Below the pieces are notes generated by a model. The model saw only the letters and a list, made by a program, of their open reading frames with translations, searched no databases and was not told the origin of the DNA. A stretch of 64,000 nucleotides of DNA from UBA7359 sp963976795 (GTDB taxonomy: Bacteria > Pseudomonadota > Gammaproteobacteria > Eutrophobiales > Eutrophobiaceae): contig CAXBLT010000017.1 of assembly GCA_963976795.1 (NCBI GenBank), forward strand, positions 1 through 64,000, given 5' to 3'. Numbering within the stretch: position 1 is the stretch's first letter; each line of letters opens with the position of its first letter. Of this stretch, positions 1-8,479 are shown piece after piece. The translations under genes were made by a program, and so were the position numbers.

Positions 1-37
1 GGCGTTAGTACTACAAAGAAATAAAACAAATAAATCT

Positions 38-346
38 TTAATCGCCTTTATGCCAAATAGAATTTCCTGGTTTAACTTCACCCTCAGTTTTCACGGCCTG
101 TTCTTCTTTTGTCTCTGCTTTTTTTACGCGGATCTTACTGCTATCCACTTCTTTTCCGTTTAGGGCTTTCATAGCGGCCTTGGCCTCACCTTGTTTAGGC
201 ATCTCGACAAAACCAAAACCTTTGGAATCACCGGTCTCTTTGTCCATGATTAGATTACAAGATTGTACCCTTCCATATGTCTCGAACATATTCTGAATCG
301 CTATTTCGGTTGTTGTCCGGGAAAGATTACGTATTAATAGTTTCAT
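38..346 (-). CDS. RRM-domain RNA-binding protein
   Basis: A 102-residue protein that is almost entirely one RNA recognition motif. RNP2 lies near residues 3-8 (LLIRNL) and RNP1 at 42-49 (KGFGFVEM), with the aromatic residues that stack on RNA bases. A charged tail of about 25 residues follows. Small single-RRM proteins are common in cyanobacteria and many proteobacteria, and some are cold-induced; the RNA target here is unknown. It is divergent from the next gene, with about 220 bp between. No strong ribosome binding site is visible before the ATG. Confidence 0.9.
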   Translation of the reverse strand: MKLLIRNLSRTTTEIAIQNMFETYGRVQSCNLIMDKETGDSKGFGFVEMPKQGEAKAAMKALNGKEVDSSKIRVKKAETKEEQAVKTEGEVKPGNSIWHKGD

Positions 347-566
347 AGTTTGACGTAGTGTATTTGACTGACTTACGGGTTTGCATAAGATGAATAATGA
401 GTTTATCGCATTTTGCCCGAAGTGTTTCAGGATTTTGACTCAATAGCATCACGAAGAATGTTTGACTGATTCAGGATATAGCATGATACTTTTTCTCTTT
501 AGTGCGTTACCCCCAAGGTTTGATTTATACTAGGCGCAATCTCATCTGGACGCTATCTCAAATAAA

Positions 567-1118
567 ATGAATCTATCAATTCGAGTTATACCTTTGTTTT
601 TAAAGCGTATTATATTAGTAGCATCATTGTGCTGCTTAAGCGCATGCGAATCAGAAATCGAATCTACCGATAATAAATTCATCGTATCTAGTGCCACTGA
701 CAATGAAACGACGGTTTTGCAAAAAGAATTGCCTGTTATTGCCGCACCAGAAATTGAAAATAAAAGTTACTTGTTTGATATTACCAATCACAGTATTGAA
801 GAACTTGAGGCCTTATTAGTCAGAGCAGAAGAAGTATCCCAAACACATCCCGATGATTTTGAAGACTTGGAAATCGTCATGATCATACATGGGCCCGATA
901 TCGATTTATTTACGAACCAGAATTATACCGAAAATAAACAACTCATTGATCTAGCTGCGCGTTTAGATGCCTATGATGTAATTGACATGCAGGTATGCGA
1001 AACAACCATGTCAATGCGTGGTGTGGACCGAGAGGATATCCCATCATTTATCGAATCAGTTCCCTATGCCCCGCTCGAAATCAACCAACGCCTGCAAGAT
1101 GGCTATATAAACCTTTAA
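567..1118 (+). CDS. DsrE/YchN-like lipoprotein
   Basis: A 183-residue protein with an N-terminal hydrophobic stretch ending in a lipobox (LSAC, residues 24-27), so it is probably an envelope lipoprotein. From about residue 100 it resembles the DsrE/DsrF-like family (COG1416 type): a beta strand with IIHGPDI, a helix, then a strand ending in a conserved cysteine (VCETTM, Cys about 144) and the family's C-terminal VP...EI.RLQ.GY pattern. Cytoplasmic relatives take part in sulfur transfer; the periplasmic members are poorly understood. The linker of about 60 residues after the lipobox is low complexity. It appears monocistronic. Confidence 0.75.
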   Translation: MNLSIRVIPLFLKRIILVASLCCLSACESEIESTDNKFIVSSATDNETTVLQKELPVIAAPEIENKSYLFDITNHSIEELEALLVRAEEVSQTHPDDFEDLEIVMIIHGPDIDLFTNQNYTENKQLIDLAARLDAYDVIDMQVCETTMSMRGVDREDIPSFIESVPYAPLEINQRLQDGYINL

Positions 1119-1265
1119 TCTGCACAGAATCTTGTGTTGGAATTATTCATGAAAAGTCTCCACATGACAAAGAGGTGATATCAACTATGGTCAACCTTCA
1201 ACACGACTTGACTAAGTTACTTCTACCTACGCTGCTCGGTTATGGTTTGTAAAATAAACGTTTCA

Positions 1266-2222
1266 CTAAAAATGACGATAGGCATTAGCCTGAATATCAT
1301 ATGGCTCATCGTTATCATCCATTAGACTGAGTTCAGATTCTTGACTGGTGATTGTGCCAATACGATAGACAGGGCAAATGGATTCCAGTTCTTTTAAAAC
1401 TGAATCAGGCACCCCTGATGGCAGCGTAAAGCACAATTCATAATCATCTCCACCGGTTAGTGCCAATTCGATAGCCATATCTTTATCCAGTTTTTTTAAA
1501 CTATCTGAATAGGGTATTGTTGCCAGCTCTATATCAGCGCCAACCTTGCTCGATTTTAATATATGACCAAGATCGGCTAATAGACCATCCGAGATATCAA
1601 TACAACTCGTTGCAACATTCCGTAAAGTAGCCCCTGTTTTTAGTCTGGCTTCAGGTCGGTGCAATCGTTGAACTTCTTCTTCGCTAGCTGATGGATATAG
1701 AACACTGTCTTCAATATTTTTAAGTGCGTACGCCGCTGCACCTAGTTTGCCGCTGACGTAGATCGCATCACCGGGATTGGCACCACTACGCCTCAATGAT
1801 TTTCCTTTCGGATTAACACCATGTATTTGTACTGTTATTGATAATGGACCTTTAGTCAGATCTCCTCCTACTAATACAAGGGAATGTTTTATCGCCAATT
1901 CATTGAAGCTAGAGGAAAACGCTTCTAACCATACAAGGTCTTTTTCTGGCAACGTCAATGACAAGCTAATCCAATATGGCTTTGCACCCATTGCTGCAAT
2001 ATCACTTAAACTCACGGCAAGTGATTTAATCGCGATATCTTCGGCTAAGGCATTCTCAAAAAAATGAACCCCGGAAACGAGTGTATCCATTGATAAGACC
2101 AATTCAGAATCATCAGGGACATTAATGATAGCCGCATCATCACCAATACCTAAAGCAAGATCGCCTTTGCTGCTGGGGTAAGCATCTTTGAAAAAGCGTT
2201 CTATTATTTCAAATTCGTTCAT
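1266..2222 (-). CDS. thiL: Thiamine-monophosphate kinase
   Basis: ThiL phosphorylates thiamine monophosphate to the active cofactor thiamine diphosphate in the cytoplasm. At 318 residues it has the usual length. The PurM-like fold is marked by GIGDDAA (25-31), MDTLVSGVHF (45-54), a VGGDLTKGP segment and GGDDYELCF near residue 265, all Mg/ATP-binding signatures of the family. It is the last gene of the rib-nusB series, 73 bp after nusB. In gammaproteobacteria nusB-thiL is usually followed by pgpA, which is not present here; a short gap and the convergent lipoprotein gene follow instead. Confidence 0.96.
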   Translation of the reverse strand: MNEFEIIERFFKDAYPSSKGDLALGIGDDAAIINVPDDSELVLSMDTLVSGVHFFENALAEDIAIKSLAVSLSDIAAMGAKPYWISLSLTLPEKDLVWLEAFSSSFNELAIKHSLVLVGGDLTKGPLSITVQIHGVNPKGKSLRRSGANPGDAIYVSGKLGAAAYALKNIEDSVLYPSASEEEVQRLHRPEARLKTGATLRNVATSCIDISDGLLADLGHILKSSKVGADIELATIPYSDSLKKLDKDMAIELALTGGDDYELCFTLPSGVPDSVLKELESICPVYRIGTITSQESELSLMDDNDEPYDIQANAYRHF

Positions 2223-2295
2223 GAAAAATTCGTGTAAGGATATTTCAGAAAATACCGATTTTACAGAATCACTTTAATAATACAGTTAAATATAT

Positions 2296-2751
2296 TTAAC
2301 TAGCGTTGCTGATTTCTGTAGATCGTAACTCTTTAGCGACCTTATCGAGAATACTATTGATATATTTATGTGATTGTTCTGCACCAAACATTTTGGCTAA
2401 TTCGATTGATTCATTGACAACGATACGCCAGGGTATTTCAATATGATGTTCTAGTTCATAACATCCGATATGTAAGATAGCGCGTTCGATCGCATCAAGT
2501 TCATCTACAGGTCGATCGATAAGATTGGTAAGCCTGAAATCAAGTTCACTGCTATGTTTGATAGTCCCTCTTAATAAGAGTTTGAAATACTCAACGTCCG
2601 TTTTTGCCAGTGTCTGCTCGTCACTTTCAAACTCGGCAATGACATCACTGACATCTTTCCCAGTCATAAACCATTCGTATAATGCCTGAACAGTATTCCG
2701 TCTAGCCTTAATTCGCGCACGTTTACTAACCGCAGTCATATTACTGCTCAT
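2296..2751 (-). CDS. nusB: Transcription antitermination factor NusB
   Basis: NusB is an all-helical RNA-binding protein that pairs with NusE (S10) on boxA RNA to support rRNA antitermination. The 151-residue product carries the arginine-rich N-terminus (KRARIKARRNTVQALYEW) and the conserved C-terminal segment with VNESIELAK and INSILDKVA. Its ATG overlaps the stop of ribH as ATGA (2748-2751), so translation is probably coupled. The ribH-nusB-thiL order is widespread in gammaproteobacteria. Confidence 0.97.
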   Translation of the reverse strand: MSSNMTAVSKRARIKARRNTVQALYEWFMTGKDVSDVIAEFESDEQTLAKTDVEYFKLLLRGTIKHSSELDFRLTNLIDRPVDELDAIERAILHIGCYELEHHIEIPWRIVVNESIELAKMFGAEQSHKYINSILDKVAKELRSTEISNAS

Positions 2752-3227
2752 GATTTTATTTTTTCCAACACACCAATCATCTCTAATGCTGCTGCTGCGG
2801 CTTCTGATCCTTTATTACTCTCTTCATCACCAGCCCTATCCATAGCCTGTTCGGAATTATCTACCGTTAAGACACCGAAGATAACCGGGACACCTGAATC
2901 AATGGCTAATTGCCCTACACCACGCGTGCATTCATTTGAGATGAAATCGAAATGAGGCGTTTCACCTCTAATAATTGCCCCAAGTGTGATGATTGCATCA
3001 AATTCATTCTGATCGAGTAATGTTTGAACGGCTACAGGGATTTCAAATGCCCCCGGTACTTTAACTACAGTAATTGCTTCATTAGCCACTCCATTAGAAT
3101 TAAGTGTCTTCACTGCCCCTTCATACAAACGGTCAACAATGAAACTGTTAAATCGACTGGCAACAATCGCAATTTTTACCGAACCAGTGTAGGTCTCTTT
3201 CTGCTCTATTAATGTTATCTCAGACAT
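2748..3227 (-). CDS. ribH: 6,7-dimethyl-8-ribityllumazine synthase
   Basis: RibH condenses 5-amino-6-ribitylaminouracil with dihydroxybutanone phosphate to give lumazine, the penultimate step of riboflavin synthesis, and usually forms pentamers or 60-mers. The 159-residue sequence shows SRFN near residue 24, VPGAFEIP near 57 and the active-site GAIIRGETPHFDFI segment near 83 that includes the catalytic histidine. It starts 15 bp after ribB and overlaps nusB by 4 bp, within the operon that also supplies its substrates. Confidence 0.97.
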   Translation of the reverse strand: MSEITLIEQKETYTGSVKIAIVASRFNSFIVDRLYEGAVKTLNSNGVANEAITVVKVPGAFEIPVAVQTLLDQNEFDAIITLGAIIRGETPHFDFISNECTRGVGQLAIDSGVPVIFGVLTVDNSEQAMDRAGDEESNKGSEAAAAALEMIGVLEKIKS

Positions 3228-3242
3228 AGCTTATTTTGTTTA

Positions 3243-4349
3243 TTAGTTTACGTATTCAATTACTTCCAGACCAAAACCTGACAAAGCATGTATGCGTTTT
3301 GGCGCACTAAGTACACGCATTTTTCGAACACCTAAATCAGAAAGAATCTGCGCACCCAATCCAATGGTTCGTAAATCTTTACTATTATTAGTATTGTTTG
3401 TTTCAACTTTTTGCGTATTAGTTTTATACGATTCGATCTGGTTGATCAATTCCACAGGTTCATATTGATTGCATAAAATAACAATGACACCTGATTCTTC
3501 TTTAGCAAGTCGTCGTAAGACATCATCGACTGGCCATCCGCGATCTTTGGCAAGGCTGCCGGTGAGGTCTGAAATGGGGTTCTCTAAATGAACTCGAACC
3601 AGTGTTGGGGTCTCAGGATCCAGCTTGCCTTTGACCAAGGCGAGATGCAGTTTCTTTTCTACTTTATCCTGATACGCATGTAATACAAACTCACCATATT
3701 CTGTCGGAAAAATAGTTTCCGTCATGTGCTCTACCGTTTTTTCATTCTCTATACGATAGCGGATCAGATCGGCAATAGTCCCAATTTTTACACCATGTTC
3801 TTTAGCGAATTTCTCCAGGTCTGGTCGCCTGGCCATAGTCCCATCATCATTTAAAATTTCAACGATAACCGCTGCTGATTCGAATCCAGCAAGCCTTGCC
3901 AGATCACAACCCGCCTCCGTATGACCTGCACGCGAGAGTACCCCTCCTGCTTGCGCCATCAATGGAAAAACATGGCCCGGTTGTACTAAATCGGTTGGCT
4001 TGGCATTTGGCGCCACTGCCTTTTGAATTGTAATAGCACGGTCTGCAGCAGAGATTCCTGTAGTCACACCTTCTGCAGCTTCGATTGATACCGTAAAATT
4101 TGTGCCAAAATTAGAATTTGAATTACTCGTCATTAATGGCAGATTCAACTTTTGGCAATGCTCTCCCGTTAATGTTAAACATATCAGGCCACGACCGAAT
4201 CGTGCCATAAAATTGATATCTTCCGAGCGAACACAAGAGGCCGCGATGATTAAATCACCTTCATTCTCTCGATCTTCATCATCCATTAATATGACCATAC
4301 GGCCATTACGGATTTCATCAATAATTTCTGACGTGGTATTAAGCGACAT
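3243..4349 (-). CDS. ribB: 3,4-dihydroxy-2-butanone 4-phosphate synthase with degenerate GTP cyclohydrolase II-like domain (RibBX type)
   Basis: The N-terminal 200 residues are a full DHBP synthase: the acidic metal-binding loop MDDEDRENEGD (22-32), AGHTEAGCDLARLAG and a GTIADLIRYR end. It converts ribulose 5-phosphate to the four-carbon unit used by RibH. The C-terminal 165 residues align with GTP cyclohydrolase II, but the zinc-binding Cys-x10-Cys-x-Cys segment is missing: where RibA has SECLTGD...CDCG this protein reads ENPISDLTG...KDRGWP. It should therefore lack cyclohydrolase activity, as in the RibBX hybrids known in proteobacteria, and a separate ribA should exist elsewhere in the genome. 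Confidence 0.93.
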   Translation of the reverse strand: MSLNTTSEIIDEIRNGRMVILMDDEDRENEGDLIIAASCVRSEDINFMARFGRGLICLTLTGEHCQKLNLPLMTSNSNSNFGTNFTVSIEAAEGVTTGISAADRAITIQKAVAPNAKPTDLVQPGHVFPLMAQAGGVLSRAGHTEAGCDLARLAGFESAAVIVEILNDDGTMARRPDLEKFAKEHGVKIGTIADLIRYRIENEKTVEHMTETIFPTEYGEFVLHAYQDKVEKKLHLALVKGKLDPETPTLVRVHLENPISDLTGSLAKDRGWPVDDVLRRLAKEESGVIVILCNQYEPVELINQIESYKTNTQKVETNNTNNSKDLRTIGLGAQILSDLGVRKMRVLSAPKRIHALSGFGLEVIEYVN

Positions 4350-4391
4350 AATATTTCTTTAATTTTTCAAGCAACTAGTAACTATACATTA

Positions 4392-4982
4392 TTATTTTAC
4401 TATTAACTGATCTAGATATCTCGCTATCAGGTCAACCTCGATATTGACTCGACTCCCGGCTTCATATCCCGAAAATATTGTTTCAGATAATGTATGCGGA
4501 ATAATATTGACACTAAAGGTATTTCTCTCAACAGTGTTAATGGTCAAACTGACCCCATCGACAGTCACAGATCCTTTTTTGGATAGATACCGACTTAATG
4601 TCGCAGGGATTTCAATCGTATAACGCACAGAACGCGCATCACCAGTCAAGTCTATAACCTGACCAATCCCATCTACGTGTCCGCTGACCATATGACCATT
4701 AAGGCGATCAGATAACTGCATTGCCTTTTCCAGATTGATACGAGAGCCAATACCCAGTTTCGAGAACGTCGTTAGTTTCAATGTTTCGTTAGATAAATCA
4801 GCTGCGAAAGAATCAGCGCCTTTATCGATTATTGTTAAGCACGCACCATTGACTGCGATGCTATCCCCCACTTTTAAATCCGTTAGATCCATATTGCCTG
4901 TATTGAAGACAAAGCGACTATCACTATCATGCGCATCGATAGCGCTAATCTCACCTGTGGTCTGAATAATACCTGTAAACAT
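4392..4982 (-). CDS. ribE: Riboflavin synthase alpha subunit
   Basis: This enzyme dismutates two lumazine molecules to riboflavin and the pyrimidine precursor. The 196-residue protein has two tandem lumazine-binding barrels of about 97 residues each, beginning MFTGII and HMVSGHVDGIG, with the repeated GDSIAVNGACLT / KGSVTVDGVSLT motif. It lies 16 bp after ribD and 42 bp before ribB, on the same strand. No FMN riboswitch is evident in the gap before ribB. The gene is named ribE or ribC depending on species. Confidence 0.96.
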   Translation of the reverse strand: MFTGIIQTTGEISAIDAHDSDSRFVFNTGNMDLTDLKVGDSIAVNGACLTIIDKGADSFAADLSNETLKLTTFSKLGIGSRINLEKAMQLSDRLNGHMVSGHVDGIGQVIDLTGDARSVRYTIEIPATLSRYLSKKGSVTVDGVSLTINTVERNTFSVNIIPHTLSETIFSGYEAGSRVNIEVDLIARYLDQLIVK

Positions 4983-4998
4983 AAATTATAATTTAATC

Positions 4999-6084
4999 TT
5001 AAAGTGTTAATGTGAATCGCAGGTCTTTACCTACTTGCCTAACATCCACTATTTCCAGTCTTTTTGCGTCGTTGAGTTTTTCAAGTTGCTTTAACCTTAC
5101 TAAAGGATTTGCATCATTACCAAGTAACACTGGTGCCATATACACCACTAGTTCGTCGACTAACTCTTGTTCAATCAATACACCTGAAAAAGTAGCACCT
5201 GCTTCAACCATGAGTTCGTTAATCTCAAATTCTTGAGCCAAGTGTAAAAATATATCCTTCAACCATAACGCTGACCATGGAAGATGGACAACTGCTGCAC
5301 CGAGATTTTCTAATTCATTAATGCGTGCATCGTTATCACTCTCTGTGTAAATAATGACTTGACCAGGAATACTGAATATCTTCGCCTGCGCCGATATTTT
5401 AAGTGTCCTGTCCACAACGACACGAATTGCCGGCTTAAAATCAAAACCCAGACCTCGCGCATTTAATGAGGCGTCATCTTTTATGAGTGTTTCAACACTG
5501 GTTAGAACTGCGCTACTTGCTGCACGTAATCGATGCACGTCACGCCGCGACAGTTCGGAACTAATCCATTGACTCTCACCATTAGCCAATGCAGTACGCC
5601 CATCCAGACTCATTGCCATTTTGATTCGTGTGTAAGGTAAATGCTGTGTCATTCGTTTAATGAACCCAGGATTTAGCTTACGAGCCTCTGTTTCAAGTAA
5701 ACCTTGTTTAACATTGATACCTGCATTTTCAAGTTTTTTTATACTTGAACCTGCAACAAGCGGATTAGGATCAGTCATGGCAATAATGACATCCGCCACC
5801 TTTGAATTGATTAACGCTTCAACACAAGGTGGTGTTCGTCCTTGATGAGTACAGGGTTCCAGCGTCACATAGACAGTAGCACCTGAGACATCATTACAAT
5901 TATTAAGCGCATTTATCTCAGCATGTGCTTGACCCGTGACAGCGTGCCATCCTTCTGAGATAACTTGATTGTCTCTGCTAATAACACAGCCAACTCGTGG
6001 ATTTGGATCGCAACTATAACGTCCACGTTTTGCCAGTTGAATGGCACGCGACATAAATTGAAAATCTTGTGCTGTCCACGTCAA
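4999..6084 (-). CDS. ribD: Bifunctional riboflavin deaminase/reductase
   Basis: RibD performs the deamination and side-chain reduction steps of riboflavin synthesis. The N-terminal cytidine-deaminase-like domain has the zinc motif HAE (AHAEINAL) and VTLEPCTHQGRTPPC; the C-terminal half is the dihydrofolate-reductase-like domain beginning RIKMAMSLDGRTA. The length of 361 residues is typical. The start chosen is a TTG at 6084 that overlaps the nrdR stop (TTGA, 6081-6084); it keeps the conserved D-x-x-FM-x-RAI-x-LA start of the family, whereas the next ATG would remove ten residues. Confidence 0.95.
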   Translation of the reverse strand: MTWTAQDFQFMSRAIQLAKRGRYSCDPNPRVGCVISRDNQVISEGWHAVTGQAHAEINALNNCNDVSGATVYVTLEPCTHQGRTPPCVEALINSKVADVIIAMTDPNPLVAGSSIKKLENAGINVKQGLLETEARKLNPGFIKRMTQHLPYTRIKMAMSLDGRTALANGESQWISSELSRRDVHRLRAASSAVLTSVETLIKDDASLNARGLGFDFKPAIRVVVDRTLKISAQAKIFSIPGQVIIYTESDNDARINELENLGAAVVHLPWSALWLKDIFLHLAQEFEINELMVEAGATFSGVLIEQELVDELVVYMAPVLLGNDANPLVRLKQLEKLNDAKRLEIVDVRQVGKDLRFTLTL

Positions 6085-6599
6085 TTCTCATCACCATCAG
6101 TATCAGTATCAAGAAAATCAAGTTGACTCTTTTTTAATTCAGGTGGGAGTTCATGTTCGAGACGTTCTATTTCTTCTAAAAACGCGCGCACATCTTCAAA
6201 GCTTCTATAGACTGAGGCGAATCGAACATAGGCAACCTGATCCAGACTACGTAATTGTTCCATGACCCAATCACCAACCCGTATTGATTTAACCTCACGA
6301 TCACCCGTTGCTCGTAATTTATGCATTATATTTGAGACAGCAAGCTCAACGCGTTCCATCTCAACTGGTCGTTTCTCAATAGCCCGTAAAATACCTCCAC
6401 GTAATTTTTCTTCCTTGAATGGCTCGCGTCTACCGTCTGATTTTATGATACGAGGGAAATTGAGTTCAGCTGATTCGTAAGTTGTATAACGCTCTTTGCA
6501 CTTTGTGCATTCACGGCGACGACGGATCTGATTACCTTCACCAACAAGTCGTGAATCGATAACGCGTGTATCAGGATCTGCACAAAAAGGGCAATGCAT
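6081..6599 (-). CDS. nrdR: Transcriptional repressor NrdR
   Basis: NrdR senses ATP/dATP through an ATP-cone domain and represses ribonucleotide reductase genes. The N-terminal zinc ribbon is visible as Cys3, Cys6, Cys31 and Cys34 (MHCPFC...CTKC), followed by the ATP-cone (FPRIIKSDGRREPF onward). At 172 residues it is a little longer than the E. coli protein because of an acidic C-terminal tail. It is coupled to ribD by a 4-bp overlap and sits 95 bp downstream of glyA; glyA-nrdR-ribD is a conserved gammaproteobacterial order. Confidence 0.97.
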   Translation of the reverse strand: MHCPFCADPDTRVIDSRLVGEGNQIRRRRECTKCKERYTTYESAELNFPRIIKSDGRREPFKEEKLRGGILRAIEKRPVEMERVELAVSNIMHKLRATGDREVKSIRVGDWVMEQLRSLDQVAYVRFASVYRSFEDVRAFLEEIERLEHELPPELKKSQLDFLDTDTDGDEN

Positions 6600-6694
6600 T
6601 TACTATCTACCTATTTCAGGTTCCAAAATAAACAAGGGATTGCCAGAAAAGTATATCAGGCAACCCCTTACACAAACAAACACTTACATAATGA

Positions 6695-7963
6695 TTACTT
6701 CAAGTCATCATTAGATTCATATAATGGGCGGCTCTTACAAAGTGTTAAAACTTCACCTTTAACACGTTCGATTACAGAATCATCACCAACATTGTCCATA
6801 ATGTCACAACACCAGTCTGCAACCTGTTTTGAATCTGCTTCATCAAAACCACGTGTTGTAATTGATGGTGTACCAATTCGTATGCCGCTAGTCACGAAAG
6901 GAGACTGTGGATCATTTGGCACGGCATTCTTATTTACCGTTATATTTGCACGACCCAATGCTGCATCAACCTCTTTACCTGTCAGGCCTTTCTCAACCAT
7001 ATCTACCAGGAATAAGTGATTATCTGTACCACCTGAAACAATCTTCAAACCACGTTCTACAAAGGTTTCTGCCATCGCACTGGCATTCTTCTTGACCTGC
7101 TGGATATAAGTTTTGAAACTTGGTTCCATACATTCTTTGAAAGCAACTGCTTTTGCAGCGATGGTATGCATATGCGGGCCACCTTGATAAGCTGGGAATA
7201 CCATGAAGTTAATCTTCTTTTGAATATCTTCATTGGCTTTGCCCATGATAATACCTGAACGGGGACCACGTAAGGTCTTGTGTGTTGTCGATGTCGTGAC
7301 ATCTGCGAACGGCACTGGACTTGGATATTCGCCAGTAGCGACGAGTCCTGCAACATGGGCAATATCAGCAACGAGGATAGCCCCTACCTTATCAGAGATC
7401 TCACGGAAGCGTTCCCAATCTACAATACGTGAATAGGCAGAAAACCCGGTCATTATTAATTTTGGTTTATGTTCTAATGCCAGTTCTTCGGCTTGGTCAT
7501 AATCGATATAACCCTTATCATCCAGGCCATACTGGACAGCATCATAGACGCGTCCTGATACGTTTACCGAAGCACCATGAGTTAAGTGGCCACCATGAGC
7601 CAAACTCATGCCCATGATTTTATCACCCGGATTGATTAGTGCCAGGTAGACAGCACCATTTGCTTGTGAGCCAGAGTGCGGTTGTACATTTGCCCAATCA
7701 GCGCCAAATAGTTCCATTGCTCGATCGATGGCCAGTTGTTCAGCAACATCAACATATTCGCAACCACCGTAGTAGCGTTTTCCTGGGTAACCTTCCGCAT
7801 ATTTATTGGTCAGCACCGAACCCTGGCACTCTAATACCCGTGGGCTGGTCATATTTTCTGACGCTATTAACTCAATATGTTCTTCCTGACGACGTCGCTC
7901 GCCTTCCATTGCAGCAAAGAGCTCATCATCATATCCTGCCACTTTACAGTCTTTAGTAAACAT
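6695..7963 (-). CDS. glyA: Serine hydroxymethyltransferase
   Basis: GlyA interconverts serine and glycine with tetrahydrofolate and is the main source of one-carbon units. The 422-residue sequence has the PLP-lysine segment TTSTTHKTLRGPR, the N-terminal IELIASEN motif and the YAEGYPGKRYYGGCE folate-site motif. It heads the rib/nus series on the minus strand and is divergent from cyaA across about 516 bp. The fhs gene at 60 kb is a second enzyme feeding the same folate pool. Confidence 0.98.
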   Translation of the reverse strand: MFTKDCKVAGYDDELFAAMEGERRRQEEHIELIASENMTSPRVLECQGSVLTNKYAEGYPGKRYYGGCEYVDVAEQLAIDRAMELFGADWANVQPHSGSQANGAVYLALINPGDKIMGMSLAHGGHLTHGASVNVSGRVYDAVQYGLDDKGYIDYDQAEELALEHKPKLIMTGFSAYSRIVDWERFREISDKVGAILVADIAHVAGLVATGEYPSPVPFADVTTSTTHKTLRGPRSGIIMGKANEDIQKKINFMVFPAYQGGPHMHTIAAKAVAFKECMEPSFKTYIQQVKKNASAMAETFVERGLKIVSGGTDNHLFLVDMVEKGLTGKEVDAALGRANITVNKNAVPNDPQSPFVTSGIRIGTPSITTRGFDEADSKQVADWCCDIMDNVGDDSVIERVKGEVLTLCKSRPLYESNDDLK

Positions 7964-8479
7964 ACGTTTCCCTCAATTATTAATTAAAAATGTTGAAATA
8001 GTGAATTGTGTTCGTAGTACTTGTCACTGTTTTCCTATTTATTATTGTCAGTGAATCACTCTAGTACAGTCTGGAAAAACTACGTTAAACCTAAATGTCG
8101 ATAAGATGGTGCTTTATGCTAGCTATTTTTATTTAGCCACCAACGATATTATTGTTTTTGTCGTAATCGACTTACCCCTTATTACATCACCTCTTTTCAA
8201 GCAGAGGCGAATATTACCAAAACCTCTCAGCCAATGCATTGATGTGCTAAAGCAAATTTTCAATAGTGAAAGTTCCAGCAAAACTTATCGACCATTACCC
8301 TCTTATCTCATTGAATAATATAGGTTTTTATTATGTTTAATATGCGCATTTTTTATGAAGATATTTCGTAAGCTGCCGATAACTTAATTAGAGCCTCTGA
8401 TCACAGGAGATGAGAAATGCGGACAACGAAAAATCATCCGAACTTCAGAAATAAATCATATAAAACAATGAGATAGAAA
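7964..8479. other. Intergenic region between divergent glyA and cyaA
   Basis: A stretch of 516 bp that must hold the promoters of glyA (minus) and cyaA (plus). A 70-codon open frame (8106-8318, plus) lies inside, but its product has no recognisable domain and no good ribosome binding site precedes it, so I do not call it a gene. Long A/T runs are present. I see no convincing CRP, PurR or riboswitch site and no strong hairpin. Confidence 0.6.

Noticed and set aside
995..1252. An 85-codon frame overlapping the end of the DsrE-like lipoprotein gene.
   Set aside because: More than half of it overlaps the better-supported gene in another frame, and the translation shows no family features.
4350..4391. 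Possible FMN riboswitch before ribB.
   Set aside because: Only 42 bp lie between ribE and ribB, far too short for the element, and no conserved core is seen.
6594..7019. A 141-codon plus-strand frame over the nrdR-glyA junction.
   Set aside because: It is antisense to the 3' part of glyA, whose protein is unmistakable.
8005..8040. A CRP-like TGTG...TCAC pair in the glyA/cyaA interval.
   Set aside because: The half-sites are about 12 bp apart instead of 6, so it does not fit a CRP site.
8106..8318. A 70-codon open frame between glyA and cyaA.
   Set aside because: No recognisable domain, no clear ribosome binding site, and it lies in a region needed for two divergent promoters. It remains possible but unsupported.
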